Positions 8,721-16,026 of a DNA stretch of 64,000 nt are shown here, in pieces. The DNA lies in contig VAFM01000001.1 of NCBI GenBank assembly GCA_005768725.1, positions 186,001 through 250,000 of the forward strand, read 5' to 3'. Numbering within the stretch: the first letter of the stretch is position 1; the number at the start of each line of letters is the position of its first letter. The translations under genes and the position numbers were made by a program. The notes under the pieces are model-generated. The model worked only from the letters and a program-made list of their open reading frames with translations, ran no database searches and had not been told where the DNA came from. Origin of the DNA: Blastochloris viridis. Its GTDB lineage: Bacteria; Pseudomonadota; Alphaproteobacteria; UBA2136; UBA6156.

Positions 8721-9113
8721 ATGGTTAGCATTCTTCTTACCCTTAACGCGCTTATCTGCGCCGCTCTCATCATCCTGATCCTGCTTCAGCGTTCCGACCC
8801 TGCCTCTGGCGGTATGTTCGGTGGTGCCGGTGGCGGCGGCCAACCCGTGGTGCGTAACCCGCTGGCCAAGCCGACGGCTATTCTGGCCGCGCTGTTTCTG
8901 ATGTTCAGCATTGTGACCGCCATCATCAACAAGGGTGGCCACCACGCCGCGACCGTGATGGATACCGCTGTTGAAGGCCAACCCGTATTGCCGGAAGCCA
9001 GCCTTGTGCCGAGCGCACCGGTGACTGCGGTGTCGGATACTCTTACTGTTCCGGCTGCACCGGCAGCTGAAACCTCACCGGATACTCCGGCGACAGCCCC
9101 CGCTACCGAATAA
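8721..9113 (+). CDS. secG: Preprotein translocase subunit SecG
   Basis: A 130-residue SecG. Residues 1-20 and about 55-75 are the two membrane helices; between them is the family signature LLQRSDPASGGMFGGAGGG. SecG assists the SecYE channel during SecA cycles. The C-terminal 50 residues are a low-complexity Ala/Pro/Thr/Val tail, longer than the minimal family form. The start at 8721 is chosen since the helix begins there; the upstream in-frame extension is rejected. pyrG follows after 14 bases in the same operon. Confidence 0.92.
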   Translation: MVSILLTLNALICAALIILILLQRSDPASGGMFGGAGGGGQPVVRNPLAKPTAILAALFLMFSIVTAIINKGGHHAATVMDTAVEGQPVLPEASLVPSAPVTAVSDTLTVPAAPAAETSPDTPATAPATE

Positions 9114-9127
9114 CGAAAGCCCACGCC

Positions 9128-10837
9128 ATGCCCAAGACCGCCCAAGCCAGTCCTCAAAAAACCAAACTGGAAGGCGGCACCCGCTACATATTTGTAACGG
9201 GCGGTGTGATGAGCTCTCTTGGTAAAGGCCTGACGGCCAGTGCGCTTGCGGCTGTGCTTCAGGCACGTGGCTTTAGTGTGGCCCAGCAAAAGCTTGACCC
9301 TTACCTGAACGTGGACCCCGGCACGATGTCGCCGTTCCAGCATGGTGAGGTGTATGTGACCGACGACGGTGCCGAGACCGACCTTGACCTTGGCCACTAC
9401 GAACGCTTTACCGGTGTGCCGACCGGCAAGTTCTCCAACATCACGGCGGGCCAGATTTACTGGAATATTCTGCATAAAGAGCGCAAGGGCGATTACCTTG
9501 GCAAAACCGTGCAGGTGGTACCGCACGTTACCAACGAGATTAAAGCCTTTGTGAAGCAGATTGAAGGCAAGGCGGATTTTGCGCTGATCGAGATCGGCGG
9601 TACTGTGGGCGATATTGAGAGCATGGCGTTTATTGAGGCCATCCGCCAGATGGGCCGTGAGTTGCGCACCAACCATGGCAGCCCCAACCGCGCCTGCTTT
9701 ATGCACCTGACCTTTGCGCCCTACCTGAAGGCTGTGGGCGAAGTAAAGACCAAGCCGACCCAAAATGCTGTACGTGATTTGCTGGAGATGGGCATTCAGG
9801 CGGATGTGGTGGTGGTGCGCTCGGAAGTGGAACTTGACCGCCCGGAGCTGGATAAGATCGCGATGTTCGCTGGTTTGCCCAGCACCCACGTGGTGAACTG
9901 CCCCGACAGCGATACGATCTACCGTGTGCCGGTAACCTTGCATAACCATGGCCTGGACAGTGCGATTTTAGACCACTTTGGCATTGAAGCCGATGCGCCA
10001 GACCTGAGCCGTTGGCAGCATGTGAGCCATATTGCGAGCAATCCGCCCAAGCGTGTGAAGATCGCCGTGGTTGGCAAGTACGTACAATTGGGCGATGCGT
10101 ATAAGAGTTTGAATGAGGCGCTGATTCATGGTGGCTTTGCCCATGATGCGCTTGTGGATATTGATTTTGTGGACAGCGAAGCGCTGGAAAAGTGCGATGA
10201 CGCCGAAGTGGCCGAGCGCTTGAAGGATGCGGCCGGGATTCTGATTCCGGGTGGGTTTGGTGCGCGCGGCACGGAAGGGAAGATCCGGGCCATTACCTAT
10301 GCGCGTGAGAACAAGAAACCGTTCTTCGGGATCTGTTTGGGTCTGCAAATGGCGATTGCGGAATATGCCCGCAACAAGGCCGGTGTGGACGGCGCCGACA
10401 GCACCGAGTTTACCGAGGAGAAGGGTGCGCCGGCGAACCCGATCATCTGCCAGATGACCGAGTGGCAGAAGCCGGATGGCTCGATGCTTCAGCGCGAAGC
10501 AATGGGCAACCTGGGCGGCACCATGCGTTTGGGGGCTTACCCCGCCAAGCTGAAGCGCGACAGCCTTGCGGCCAAGGTTTATGGCATGGAAGAGATCATG
10601 GAGCGTCACCGTCACCGTTACGAGTTCAACCCCCGTTACCGCGAAACGCTGGAAGCGGCAGGTTTGGTGTTTAGCGGCCTGAGCCCGCAGGAAAACGCAT
10701 TGGCGGAGATTGTGGAGTTGCCGGTAAGCGAGCACCCGTTCTTCATTGCTGTGCAGTATCACCCGGAGTTCAAATCGCAACCGCTGCATCCGCACCCTAT
10801 TTTTGCGGCGTTTGTGGATGCGTCTCTGAAAAGCTAA
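9128..10837 (+). CDS. pyrG: CTP synthase
   Basis: A 569-residue glutamine-dependent CTP synthase (UTP + ATP + Gln to CTP). The N-terminal amidoligase domain opens with GGVMSSLGKGLTAS (P-loop), followed by DPYLNVDPGTMSPFQHGEV. The C-terminal class I glutamine amidotransferase has the nucleophile in FFGICLGLQ and the His-Glu pair in QYHPEF. About 15 extra residues precede the usual start. It shares an operon with secG, an arrangement common in alphaproteobacteria. Confidence 0.97.
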   Translation: MPKTAQASPQKTKLEGGTRYIFVTGGVMSSLGKGLTASALAAVLQARGFSVAQQKLDPYLNVDPGTMSPFQHGEVYVTDDGAETDLDLGHYERFTGVPTGKFSNITAGQIYWNILHKERKGDYLGKTVQVVPHVTNEIKAFVKQIEGKADFALIEIGGTVGDIESMAFIEAIRQMGRELRTNHGSPNRACFMHLTFAPYLKAVGEVKTKPTQNAVRDLLEMGIQADVVVVRSEVELDRPELDKIAMFAGLPSTHVVNCPDSDTIYRVPVTLHNHGLDSAILDHFGIEADAPDLSRWQHVSHIASNPPKRVKIAVVGKYVQLGDAYKSLNEALIHGGFAHDALVDIDFVDSEALEKCDDAEVAERLKDAAGILIPGGFGARGTEGKIRAITYARENKKPFFGICLGLQMAIAEYARNKAGVDGADSTEFTEEKGAPANPIICQMTEWQKPDGSMLQREAMGNLGGTMRLGAYPAKLKRDSLAAKVYGMEEIMERHRHRYEFNPRYRETLEAAGLVFSGLSPQENALAEIVELPVSEHPFFIAVQYHPEFKSQPLHPHPIFAAFVDASLKS

Positions 10838-10850
10838 TGACAATTGAGAA

Positions 10851-10874
10851 AGAGGGCAGTGGCCCTCTTTTTTA
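10851..10874 (+). terminator. Terminator after pyrG
   Basis: Stem AGAGGGC / GCCCTCT with a short loop, followed by seven Ts, 13 bases past the pyrG stop codon. Confidence 0.85.
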
Positions 10875-10876
10875 TT

Positions 10877-11215
10877 TTAGAAATGGGGTTTACGGCGTGG
10901 GGTGACATCCTTCAGGCGGCCGCCGCTGCGGGTGGGAATTGTGCCGCCGCTGGAGAGCCATACATCTTCGGGGATCAGGCCGCGGACGAGGGCGAGACCG
11001 ATGGGGAGGATGATCAGGTCATCTAACCAGCCGAGGACGGGAATGAAGTCCGGTATCAGGTCTATTGGACTTAGAACATACAGGATAAGACCGATAACGG
11101 CTATACGGGCGGTGTTGGGAGTATGGGGGTGCCAGAGTGCGCGCCACAGAACGGCGCCTTCAGCGCGCAGCCATGCCCAACCGGTAAGGAGTTTGCGAAA
11201 GCGGAGTTTAGCCAT
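10877..11215 (-). CDS. DUF1232 (YkvA-like) membrane protein
   Basis: A 112-residue protein from the ATG at 11215. It carries the DUF1232 signature: a hydrophobic segment then YVLSPIDLIPDFIPVLGWLDDL, which is diagnostic for the family, and a second hydrophobic stretch after it. Function of the family is not established. An upstream ORF extension to 11299 is dismissed because it begins inside the strong hairpin at 11257-11289. No clear ribosome-binding site precedes the chosen ATG. Confidence 0.8.
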   Translation of the reverse strand: MAKLRFRKLLTGWAWLRAEGAVLWRALWHPHTPNTARIAVIGLILYVLSPIDLIPDFIPVLGWLDDLIILPIGLALVRGLIPEDVWLSSGGTIPTRSGGRLKDVTPRRKPHF

Positions 11216-11252
11216 GGAGGAGTAATGGCGGGTTGAAGCGATTGTTCCGGCC

Positions 11253-11289
11253 AAAAAAACGGCCCGCCCCAGGGAAGGGCGGGCCGTTT
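11253..11289 (-). terminator. Strong hairpin terminator
   Basis: A perfect 13-bp stem (AAACGGCCCGCCC at 11257-11269 with its complement at 11277-11289). On the minus strand it is followed by seven Ts, so it ends the transcript of the gene at 11304-11513. Confidence 0.85.
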
Positions 11290-11303
11290 CTTTCTGCACA
11301 ACC

Positions 11304-11513
11304 TTACGGACTGGAGGGAACGTAAGTTAGCGCAGGAAAAGCAGGAGGCTTGGTGAGAGTGGTTTGTACGATGGTGTATCGCAGGCCGCAGGATCTCATG
11401 TAAGCCTCGAATGCTATGGGGGTAAGGAGCAGGCTGAAACTCGCCGACGTTTTATTGATTTTTAGGCCGGGAGGACGAACGCGCTCATTCGGGAAGCGAA
11501 GAATTTGGGTCAT
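11304..11513 (-). CDS. Small hypothetical protein, 69 residues
   Basis: Unrecognised. The ATG at 11513 has a good ribosome-binding site (GAAAGGA, eight bases upstream), and the gene is followed by a strong terminator, both of which favour a real gene. It starts MTQILRFPNERVRPPG, is basic at the N terminus, has one Cys, and shows no signal peptide or membrane helix. Nothing in it suggests a function. It lies between the orphan VirB11-type gene and the DUF1232 gene, separated from each by a terminator, so it is its own unit. Confidence 0.55.
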   Translation of the reverse strand: MTQILRFPNERVRPPGLKINKTSASFSLLLTPIAFEAYMRSCGLRYTIVQTTLTKPPAFPALTYVPSSP

Positions 11514-11570
11514 GGCGTCCTTTCGGAGCTGGAAAACAGGAAGCGGGCAGGGATGTATAAATAGAAGTAT

Positions 11571-11588
11571 GCCCCCGAGGACGGGGGC
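11571..11588 (-). terminator. Terminator after the virB11-like gene
   Basis: Stem GCCCCCG / CGGGGGC with loop AGGA, 30 bases past the stop of the ATPase gene on the minus strand, followed there by a T-rich stretch. Confidence 0.65.
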
Positions 11589-11618
11589 TTTACAATAGCT
11601 ATGCATACTTTTCTTGCG

Positions 11619-12617
11619 TTAGTGGGCAGGGGCGCCGGGCATGGCGCTGTCCGGCTTCAGTTGTTTGAAGTAGCCGGTGACTTTCGGGCCTTCGCGCACC
11701 AGTTGCACCACACCGTAAATGTCGTCGTGGAGCTGGCGTTTGAGTACGTTCAGCGCGCTGTCGGCGATTTCGCCGTTCAGCATCACACGGTTGATGACGG
11801 CGTCGAGGGCGGCGTCCGGGTTGTTGGCGTGGATGGTCGCCATGGAGCCATCGTGACCGGTGTTAATGGCCGAACAGAAGGCGAAGGCGTTTTCCTTACG
11901 GATTTCCCCGAGGATGATGCGGTCTGGGCGCATACGCAGCGTGGCGTTGAGCATTTCGCGGATCTCTTTACCAGTAGGGTCGCGGTTGGCACCGCCGAAA
12001 ATGAGGGGCACCCAGTTCTGGTGCGGCACATCGAGTTCCGGCACGTCTTCCAGTGTAATCAGGCGTTCGTGCATCGGGATGTATTTGAGCGCGGCGTTCA
12101 TGAAGCTGGTTTTACCGGTGCTGGTACCGCCGGAAATGAGCAGCGTTTTTTTGCCGACGATGCAATTGATGATCTTCTCCTTCACGCCCGGCTGGAGGTA
12201 GAAGTGGTCCAGCGTGAAGTTCTTTACGTGCTGGATACGCACGGTCATCGTGAATTTTTTGGTGGTGTTGTGGCCGCCGACGATCTGCACACGGTGGCCG
12301 CCCGGCATTTTGCAGGAGAGTACCGGGTGCTGGGGGGTGAAAATCTCGTTGGACAGGTTGGCCAGCATACGGGCACAGTCTTCCAGGCGATCCAGCGTCA
12401 GTTCGGGGGCGTCGACCCATTTCCAGGAACCATCAGGGAATTCGTAACCGACCTCGCCGGGGCGGTTGATGACAAGTTCGCGGATATTCGGTTCTTCAAA
12501 ATACTTCAGCAGCGGGCCGAGAAAGCGGCTTTCGACCTTGTTAAGGCCGTGCTTGGCGCCGAGGGCCTCGATCTCGGGGGTGAGGGCGGTACCGGCTTGC
12601 GCAATGAGGTCGCTCAT
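11619..12617 (-). CDS. VirB11-type secretion ATPase (orphan)
   Basis: A 332-residue member of the VirB11/GspE traffic ATPases. Walker A is GGTSTGKT (163-170), the Asp box LEDVPEL (189-195), Walker B RIILGEIR (233-240), and the His box GHDGSMATIHAN (254-265). These match type IV secretion VirB11 better than type II or pilus ATPases, and the length fits. Such hexamers power substrate transfer or pilus assembly. No other virB gene lies in this window, so it either serves a scattered apparatus encoded elsewhere or is repurposed. A weak minus-strand promoter with TATACT as -10 is visible near 12650. Confidence 0.85.
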   Translation of the reverse strand: MSDLIAQAGTALTPEIEALGAKHGLNKVESRFLGPLLKYFEEPNIRELVINRPGEVGYEFPDGSWKWVDAPELTLDRLEDCARMLANLSNEIFTPQHPVLSCKMPGGHRVQIVGGHNTTKKFTMTVRIQHVKNFTLDHFYLQPGVKEKIINCIVGKKTLLISGGTSTGKTSFMNAALKYIPMHERLITLEDVPELDVPHQNWVPLIFGGANRDPTGKEIREMLNATLRMRPDRIILGEIRKENAFAFCSAINTGHDGSMATIHANNPDAALDAVINRVMLNGEIADSALNVLKRQLHDDIYGVVQLVREGPKVTGYFKQLKPDSAMPGAPAH

Positions 12618-12727
12618 ACACGTTTCCTGCTTGTTGTTATGTTACCCCAGTATAAACGCGGTTTGGCGGCGGCTGGCAAGGGGTTGGGCGCTCTTTTTCC
12701 ATTAAGTGTGGCTTTTGAGGGTGGGAC

Positions 12728-12756
12728 TTGCGGAATGGGGCAGCGATACCCATCTT
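12728..12756 (+). promoter_or_regulatory. Predicted promoter, TTGCGG-17-CATCTT
   Basis: TTGCGG at 12728-12733, 17-base spacer, CATCTT at 12751-12756. The first 13 bases (TTGCGGAATGGGG) are identical to those of the promoter before the paralog at 13163. Confidence 0.5.
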
Positions 12757-12792
12757 TTTAGCATCTTCAACGGCTAAACATGGAGACATGCC

Positions 12793-13047
12793 GTGAGAAA
12801 TCTTATGGGACTGTTTGTATCGGCCGCTTTTGCGGTGGCTGTGATGACCTCGGCCAGTGCCGCGGAATTTGATACCGAAGGGTATGTGGAGCTTGATGAG
12901 CTCAACCAGCAGCTGGGCGAATTTCTGGATGGGAATCGCACCGTGCTGGAAGGCGACGCCGAACTGTGCGACAGCTTTGCCGACATCATCACCTTCTCCG
13001 ACGAAGCGCGGAACTACAAGGGTCTGACCTGTAAGGTGGTCCGTTAA
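12793..13047 (+). CDS. Small secreted two-cysteine protein, paralog A
   Basis: Unknown function. The 84-residue product starts with GTG, preceded by GGAGA, and has a signal peptide (about 1-23, ending ASA). The mature part matches the protein encoded at 13163-13435 in a spaced pattern: LDxLNxQL near its start, then two cysteines in C-x2-F-x2-I and a final Y-x4-C-x2/3-R. The two cysteines probably form a disulfide in the periplasm. It is the first of a tandem pair with its own promoter. No family name can be given. Confidence 0.7.
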   Translation: MRNLMGLFVSAAFAVAVMTSASAAEFDTEGYVELDELNQQLGEFLDGNRTVLEGDAELCDSFADIITFSDEARNYKGLTCKVVR

Positions 13048-13070
13048 CCAACTGCGCTGATTTTGCGACT

Positions 13071-13096
13071 AAGGGCCCTGCTTATGCGGGGCCTTT
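13071..13096 (+). terminator. Possible terminator after paralog A
   Basis: Hairpin AAGGGCC..GGGGCCTT with a nine-base loop, 24 bases after the stop codon, with only a short T-rich tail. Weak. Confidence 0.4.
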
Positions 13097-13109
13097 AGTG
13101 TTTGGTACG

Positions 13110-13138
13110 TTGCGGAATGGGGTGGCTGTGCGTATTCT
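13110..13138 (+). promoter_or_regulatory. Predicted promoter, TTGCGG-17-TATTCT
   Basis: TTGCGG at 13110-13115, 17-base spacer, TATTCT at 13133-13138, 24 bases before the ATG of paralog B. It shares 13 bases with the promoter of paralog A. Confidence 0.55.
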
Positions 13139-13162
13139 GAAAGAATAAGAAAAGGACGCGTT

Positions 13163-13435
13163 ATGAAGTACCTTCTGGCAATAGCGATGGTTTTGGTTGT
13201 GGTTACCCCGGTAGGGGCACAGACACTCGATGAAGATACCGCTGAAGATGAGCGTACGCTCGACGCGTTGAACAGCCAACTGGCCAAGCTTGAGGATACT
13301 GCCGGATTGGGCGGCGAGGGCGTGAGTACGGACTATCGGCAGCGGCTTTCCGGCAATAGCCGTTTTTGCGCGTTTTTTAGTGAAATCCAGCAGGCGTATC
13401 CGCTTTACCAGAATGTAAGCTGCCAGGCCCGTTAG
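13163..13435 (+). CDS. Small secreted two-cysteine protein, paralog B
   Basis: A 90-residue secreted protein with signal peptide (about 1-19, ending VGA) and ribosome-binding site AAAAGGA. It shares with the upstream gene the pattern LDxLNxQLxxL..D, an LxGxxxxC-x2-F-x2-I segment and a C-terminal Y-x4-C ending in Arg. The region between is more acidic here. Its stop codon overlaps the lipB stop codon of the opposite strand by two bases, so the two are tightly convergent. Function unknown; the pair looks like a recent local duplication that has diverged. Confidence 0.7.
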   Translation: MKYLLAIAMVLVVVTPVGAQTLDEDTAEDERTLDALNSQLAKLEDTAGLGGEGVSTDYRQRLSGNSRFCAFFSEIQQAYPLYQNVSCQAR

Positions 13436-14055
13436 GGTAATTGTGGCAGGTGTTTGTTTAGATTTGCGAGCAGCAAAGCATCCAGCTGCGCCATGGTGAG
13501 TGGCTGGCCCTCGGCATGGAGGCTGGTGACGCCTTTTTGGGTGATGCCGCAGGGAATGAAGCTTTGGTAGACCGTAAGGTCGGGATTCAGATTTAACGCG
13601 ATACCGTGGTAGGCAAAGCCTTTGCGGACGCGGACGCCGATGGCGGCGATCTTCTTGCCGTTTGTACTATTGGGGACCCAGACGCCGATTTCATCGCCGG
13701 TGCCGGCGGTGGCGATGAGGTTTGTGTCTTTCAAGGTTTTGATAAGCCAATGTTGGAGCCACTTCACGTAGGCGCGGATATCGGAATTGAAGCGTTTGAG
13801 ATTTACCACCAGATAGACCACGCGCTGGCCCGGGCCATGGTAAGTGACCTTGCCGCCGCGGCCGGTGTGGAGAAAAGGCAGGGGTGAGGTGCCGAGGTCG
13901 GCTTCGTTTCCGCTGGTGCCGATGGTGAGGATTTGCTCGTGCTCGCAGAAGATGGCGGTTTCTTCGCCGGTGGCGAGGGCGTGGTTGAGGGCTTCGTCCA
14001 TGCGCAGCATACCCTCGGAGTAGGGGGTCAGGCCGGGCCACGTAACGATGTTCAT
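13432..14055 (-). CDS. lipB: Octanoyl-[acyl-carrier-protein]:protein N-octanoyltransferase LipB
   Basis: A 207-residue LipB, which moves octanoate from acyl carrier protein to lipoyl domains, the first step of lipoate assembly. The family motifs are plain: RGGKVTYHGPGQRVVYLVVNL, the lysine region KKIAAIGVRV, the histidine of FAYHGIALN, and the catalytic cysteine in IPCGI. The start is placed at 14055; the longer frame to 14109 runs into the tRNA gene and gives the leader MEVRVLLSAPN, an artefact often produced by tRNA sequence. Confidence 0.95.
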   Translation of the reverse strand: MNIVTWPGLTPYSEGMLRMDEALNHALATGEETAIFCEHEQILTIGTSGNEADLGTSPLPFLHTGRGGKVTYHGPGQRVVYLVVNLKRFNSDIRAYVKWLQHWLIKTLKDTNLIATAGTGDEIGVWVPNSTNGKKIAAIGVRVRKGFAYHGIALNLNPDLTVYQSFIPCGITQKGVTSLHAEGQPLTMAQLDALLLANLNKHLPQLP

Positions 14056-14079
14056 TGGAACTTTATAGAACTTTAAATT

Positions 14080-14164
14080 TGGTGCGGACAAGAGGACTCG
14101 AACCTCCACGATTTTACTCGCCAGCCCCTCAAGCTGGTGCGTCTACCAATTCCGCCATATCCGC
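14080..14164 (-). tRNA. tRNA-Leu (anticodon GAG)
   Basis: An 85-base tRNA with encoded CCA. Acceptor stem GCGGATA / TGTCCGC with discriminator A; D arm GGAATTGGTAGAC; anticodon stem CCAGC / GCTGG with loop TTGAGGG giving GAG; a long class II variable arm; T arm GGTTCGAGTCC. It reads CUC and CUU. It stands alone, 24 bases upstream of lipB on the same strand. Confidence 0.95.
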
Positions 14165-14276
14165 ACGGTCTCAATTCCACTTGGGTTTACCCAAGCTTAG
14201 GATTGGTACGGGCGGGATATAACCTGATTACACAGGGTTTGGCAACGGGGTTGTGCAGCTTTGCCTAAAAAAGAGA

Positions 14277-14298
14277 AGCTCTGCCATGGGGCAGAGCT
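14277..14298 (-). terminator. Terminator of the small gene 14322-14579
   Basis: Perfect 9-bp stem AGCTCTGCC / GGCAGAGCT with loop ATGG. On the minus strand it is followed by a T-rich run (complement of the A run at 14267-14272). Confidence 0.8.
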
Positions 14299-14321
14299 GT
14301 TTGGAGTCGATATACGAGCGT

Positions 14322-14579
14322 TCAGGCGGCGTTGGCGCAGCGCGACGCTTGCAGGATGTCGTGGATGAGTTTGGCGTTGACCAGCGAGATCTGGCAGTGA
14401 TTCTTCAGGATCAGATAACCCATAACCAGCGTTGGTGTGAGATCCGGCTTGTTGTACTCGGCAAAAGCCTCGACGATTTTTCGGGAGTTCGCCTTGATAT
14501 AGGCTTCGTGGTCTTTCTCCTCCAGCTTTTTGAGGGCATCGGAGACGTGAAAAAGGTGGTCGGGGGTAATGGTCATCAT
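14322..14579 (-). CDS. Small hypothetical protein, 85 residues
   Basis: Unrecognised. Starts MMTITPDHLFHVSDALKKL with ribosome-binding site GAGGA before it, and is followed by a good terminator, so it is very likely a gene. It is predicted to be all helical and soluble, with two cysteines (CQ, CA) in the last third and a hydrophobic middle (TPTLVMGYLILKN) too short and mixed to be a clear membrane segment. It is divergent from rsmI. No function is suggested. Confidence 0.65.
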   Translation of the reverse strand: MMTITPDHLFHVSDALKKLEEKDHEAYIKANSRKIVEAFAEYNKPDLTPTLVMGYLILKNHCQISLVNAKLIHDILQASRCANAA

Positions 14580-14646
14580 ATTATCCTCGGAATGAGTGAA
14601 GCCAAAGGGCTGGCTTCATGTGCAAGGATGGTTTAGGTAGTTTTGT

Positions 14647-15501
14647 ATGAAAATTCAAGAGACGAATGCATTTGGTGTATTGCAGGTGGTGGGGACGCCT
14701 ATCGGGAACCTGGCGGATATGAGCCCGCGCGCCAGCGAAGCCATGCAGAAAGCCGACCTGATAGCGTGTGAAGATACCCGCCGGACAGGGCAGTTGTTGC
14801 GTTTGCTGGGCCTTAAAACGCCTAGAATGGTGAGTTGCTACAAGGAGAATGAAGGCTCCCGGATGGCGCAGATTGTGGCTGAGATTGGCGCGGGGAAGCG
14901 GGTGGTGTTGGTGAGTGACGGCGGGATGCCGGGCATCAGTGACCCCGGTGCCAAGGTTGTGGCGGCGGTGCGCGCGGCGGGTTTGCGGGTAGAAGTGATA
15001 CCGGGGCCCAGTGCGGTGGCGACGGCTGTGGCGGGGAGTGGTTTTGACGGCGGGTTTGTGTTTGCGGGATTCCCCGAGCGCAAGGACAAGGCGTTGCGTG
15101 CGCAGTTGGCAGCGATGGCGGCGGAGGAGCGGACGCTGGTGTTTTATGAAAGCCCGCAGCGGGTGGAAGATACCGTAGCTGTGGCGCTGGATGTATGGGG
15201 AAACCGTCCGGCCTGGCTGGCGCGCGAACTGACCAAGTTGCATGAGGAATGGATGGGGCCGGATCTGGCGTCTATTTTGGTGGAAATAAAGGCCCGTGGT
15301 GGTGTGAAGGGTGAGTGCGTGCTGGTTGTGGCTGGTGGGCAAGGGGTTGTGGCTGAAGGTTTGGAGGACGCTGCGATTGTGGCGCGCCTCAAGGCTGGTG
15401 ACAGCGTGAAAACCGTAGCCGGTTGGGTGGCGGATGTGGAAGGGGTTTCAAAATCTGAAGCTTACACGCGGGTGCAGGCGCTTAAGGACGGTTTGAAATA
15501 A
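14647..15501 (+). CDS. rsmI: 16S rRNA 2'-O-ribose C1402 methyltransferase RsmI
   Basis: A 284-residue tetrapyrrole-methylase-fold enzyme that methylates the 2'-OH of C1402 in 16S rRNA using S-adenosylmethionine. Signature parts: VVGTPIGNLADMSPRA, ACEDTRRTGQLL, SDGGMPGISDPG, PGPSAV and VFYESPQRV. A C-terminal helix-turn-helix-like region closes it (SKSEAYTRVQALK), as in the family. The start at 14647 lacks a strong ribosome-binding site. The gene is normally near yraN or gshB, neither of which is here. Confidence 0.94.
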   Translation: MKIQETNAFGVLQVVGTPIGNLADMSPRASEAMQKADLIACEDTRRTGQLLRLLGLKTPRMVSCYKENEGSRMAQIVAEIGAGKRVVLVSDGGMPGISDPGAKVVAAVRAAGLRVEVIPGPSAVATAVAGSGFDGGFVFAGFPERKDKALRAQLAAMAAEERTLVFYESPQRVEDTVAVALDVWGNRPAWLARELTKLHEEWMGPDLASILVEIKARGGVKGECVLVVAGGQGVVAEGLEDAAIVARLKAGDSVKTVAGWVADVEGVSKSEAYTRVQALKDGLK

Positions 15502-15571
15502 GCCTGCCTGCGGCTGCGGCAACCGGGTGACAGGGGGCAGGTTAAAGTGGCCCCAAAACGGGCAGCGCCGC

Positions 15572-15600
15572 TTGAGTGACGGGAACATGTTGCGTAGCGT
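15572..15600 (+). promoter_or_regulatory. Predicted promoter of the 15628-16497 operon
   Basis: TTGAGT at 15572-15577, 17-base spacer, TAGCGT at 15595-15600, 27 bases before the first ATG. The same -10 hexamer appears before murA. Confidence 0.5.
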
Positions 15601-15627
15601 AAGGCCATAACTCGAATGGAGGGCGCT

Positions 15628-15753
15628 ATGGACTATATTGAACAAGCCTTGCACAACATGCTTGATAACCCGCAGGGACGCGTGGATTTGAAAGCGCTGC
15701 CTGCGGCCTTCTTTGACTACTTTGAAGTAACTGAAGACGAACTGGCTGCGTAA
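15628..15753 (+). CDS. Very small protein, 41 residues, first gene of a three-gene operon
   Basis: The frame from ATG 15628 encodes MDYIEQALHNMLDNPQGRVD and so on to FEVTEDELAA. GGAGGG lies just upstream as ribosome-binding site, a promoter-like pair stands 27 bases upstream, and the next gene starts three bases after its stop, all favouring a real gene. It is acidic and helical. Its tail FFDYFEVTEDELAA resembles the end of the next protein (VFEYFELEHAA), so the two may share a short binding element. Function unknown. Confidence 0.6.
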   Translation: MDYIEQALHNMLDNPQGRVDLKALPAAFFDYFEVTEDELAA

Positions 15754-15756
15754 CTT

Positions 15757-16023
15757 ATGGCTGCTAAACTTCCTGCCTCTGCCGGCCTTGGTGCCAAGGT
15801 TGTCCATACCACTGTTCAGCCTGAACCGATGAGCAGCGCCGAGCGCGATGAGATTGCCGCGTTGGTGATGCGCATCAAGCGTGCCGATGAGCGCAGCCGC
15901 AAGCTGGAACTGGTGACGGATTCGGGCCGTCCAGTTGTAAGTGCCAGTGACCGCCAGTGGGCTGACGACTGGAAATTGCCAAGCGAGGTATTTGAGTACT
16001 TTGAACTTGAACATGCCGCCTAA
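15757..16023 (+). CDS. Hypothetical protein, 88 residues, middle gene of operon
   Basis: Unrecognised. It has an N-terminal flexible part (about 1-25), a charged helix (ERDEIAALVMRIKRADERSRKL), and ends WKLPSEVFEYFELEHAA, similar to the tail of the upstream 41-residue protein. No signal peptide or membrane helix. Three bases separate it from the gene before and three from the gene after, so the three are surely co-transcribed and the products may form one complex. The partner downstream is a nucleoside-deoxyribosyltransferase-like protein. Confidence 0.7.
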   Translation: MAAKLPASAGLGAKVVHTTVQPEPMSSAERDEIAALVMRIKRADERSRKLELVTDSGRPVVSASDRQWADDWKLPSEVFEYFELEHAA

Positions 16024-16026
16024 ACA

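Noticed and set aside
11619..12617. Type IV pilus or type II secretion ATPase
   Set aside because: The Cys-rich zinc motif of GspE/PilB is absent and length and boxes fit VirB11.
14056..14109. N-terminal extension of lipB
   Set aside because: It lies in the tRNA-Leu gene and yields a leader commonly produced by tRNA sequence.
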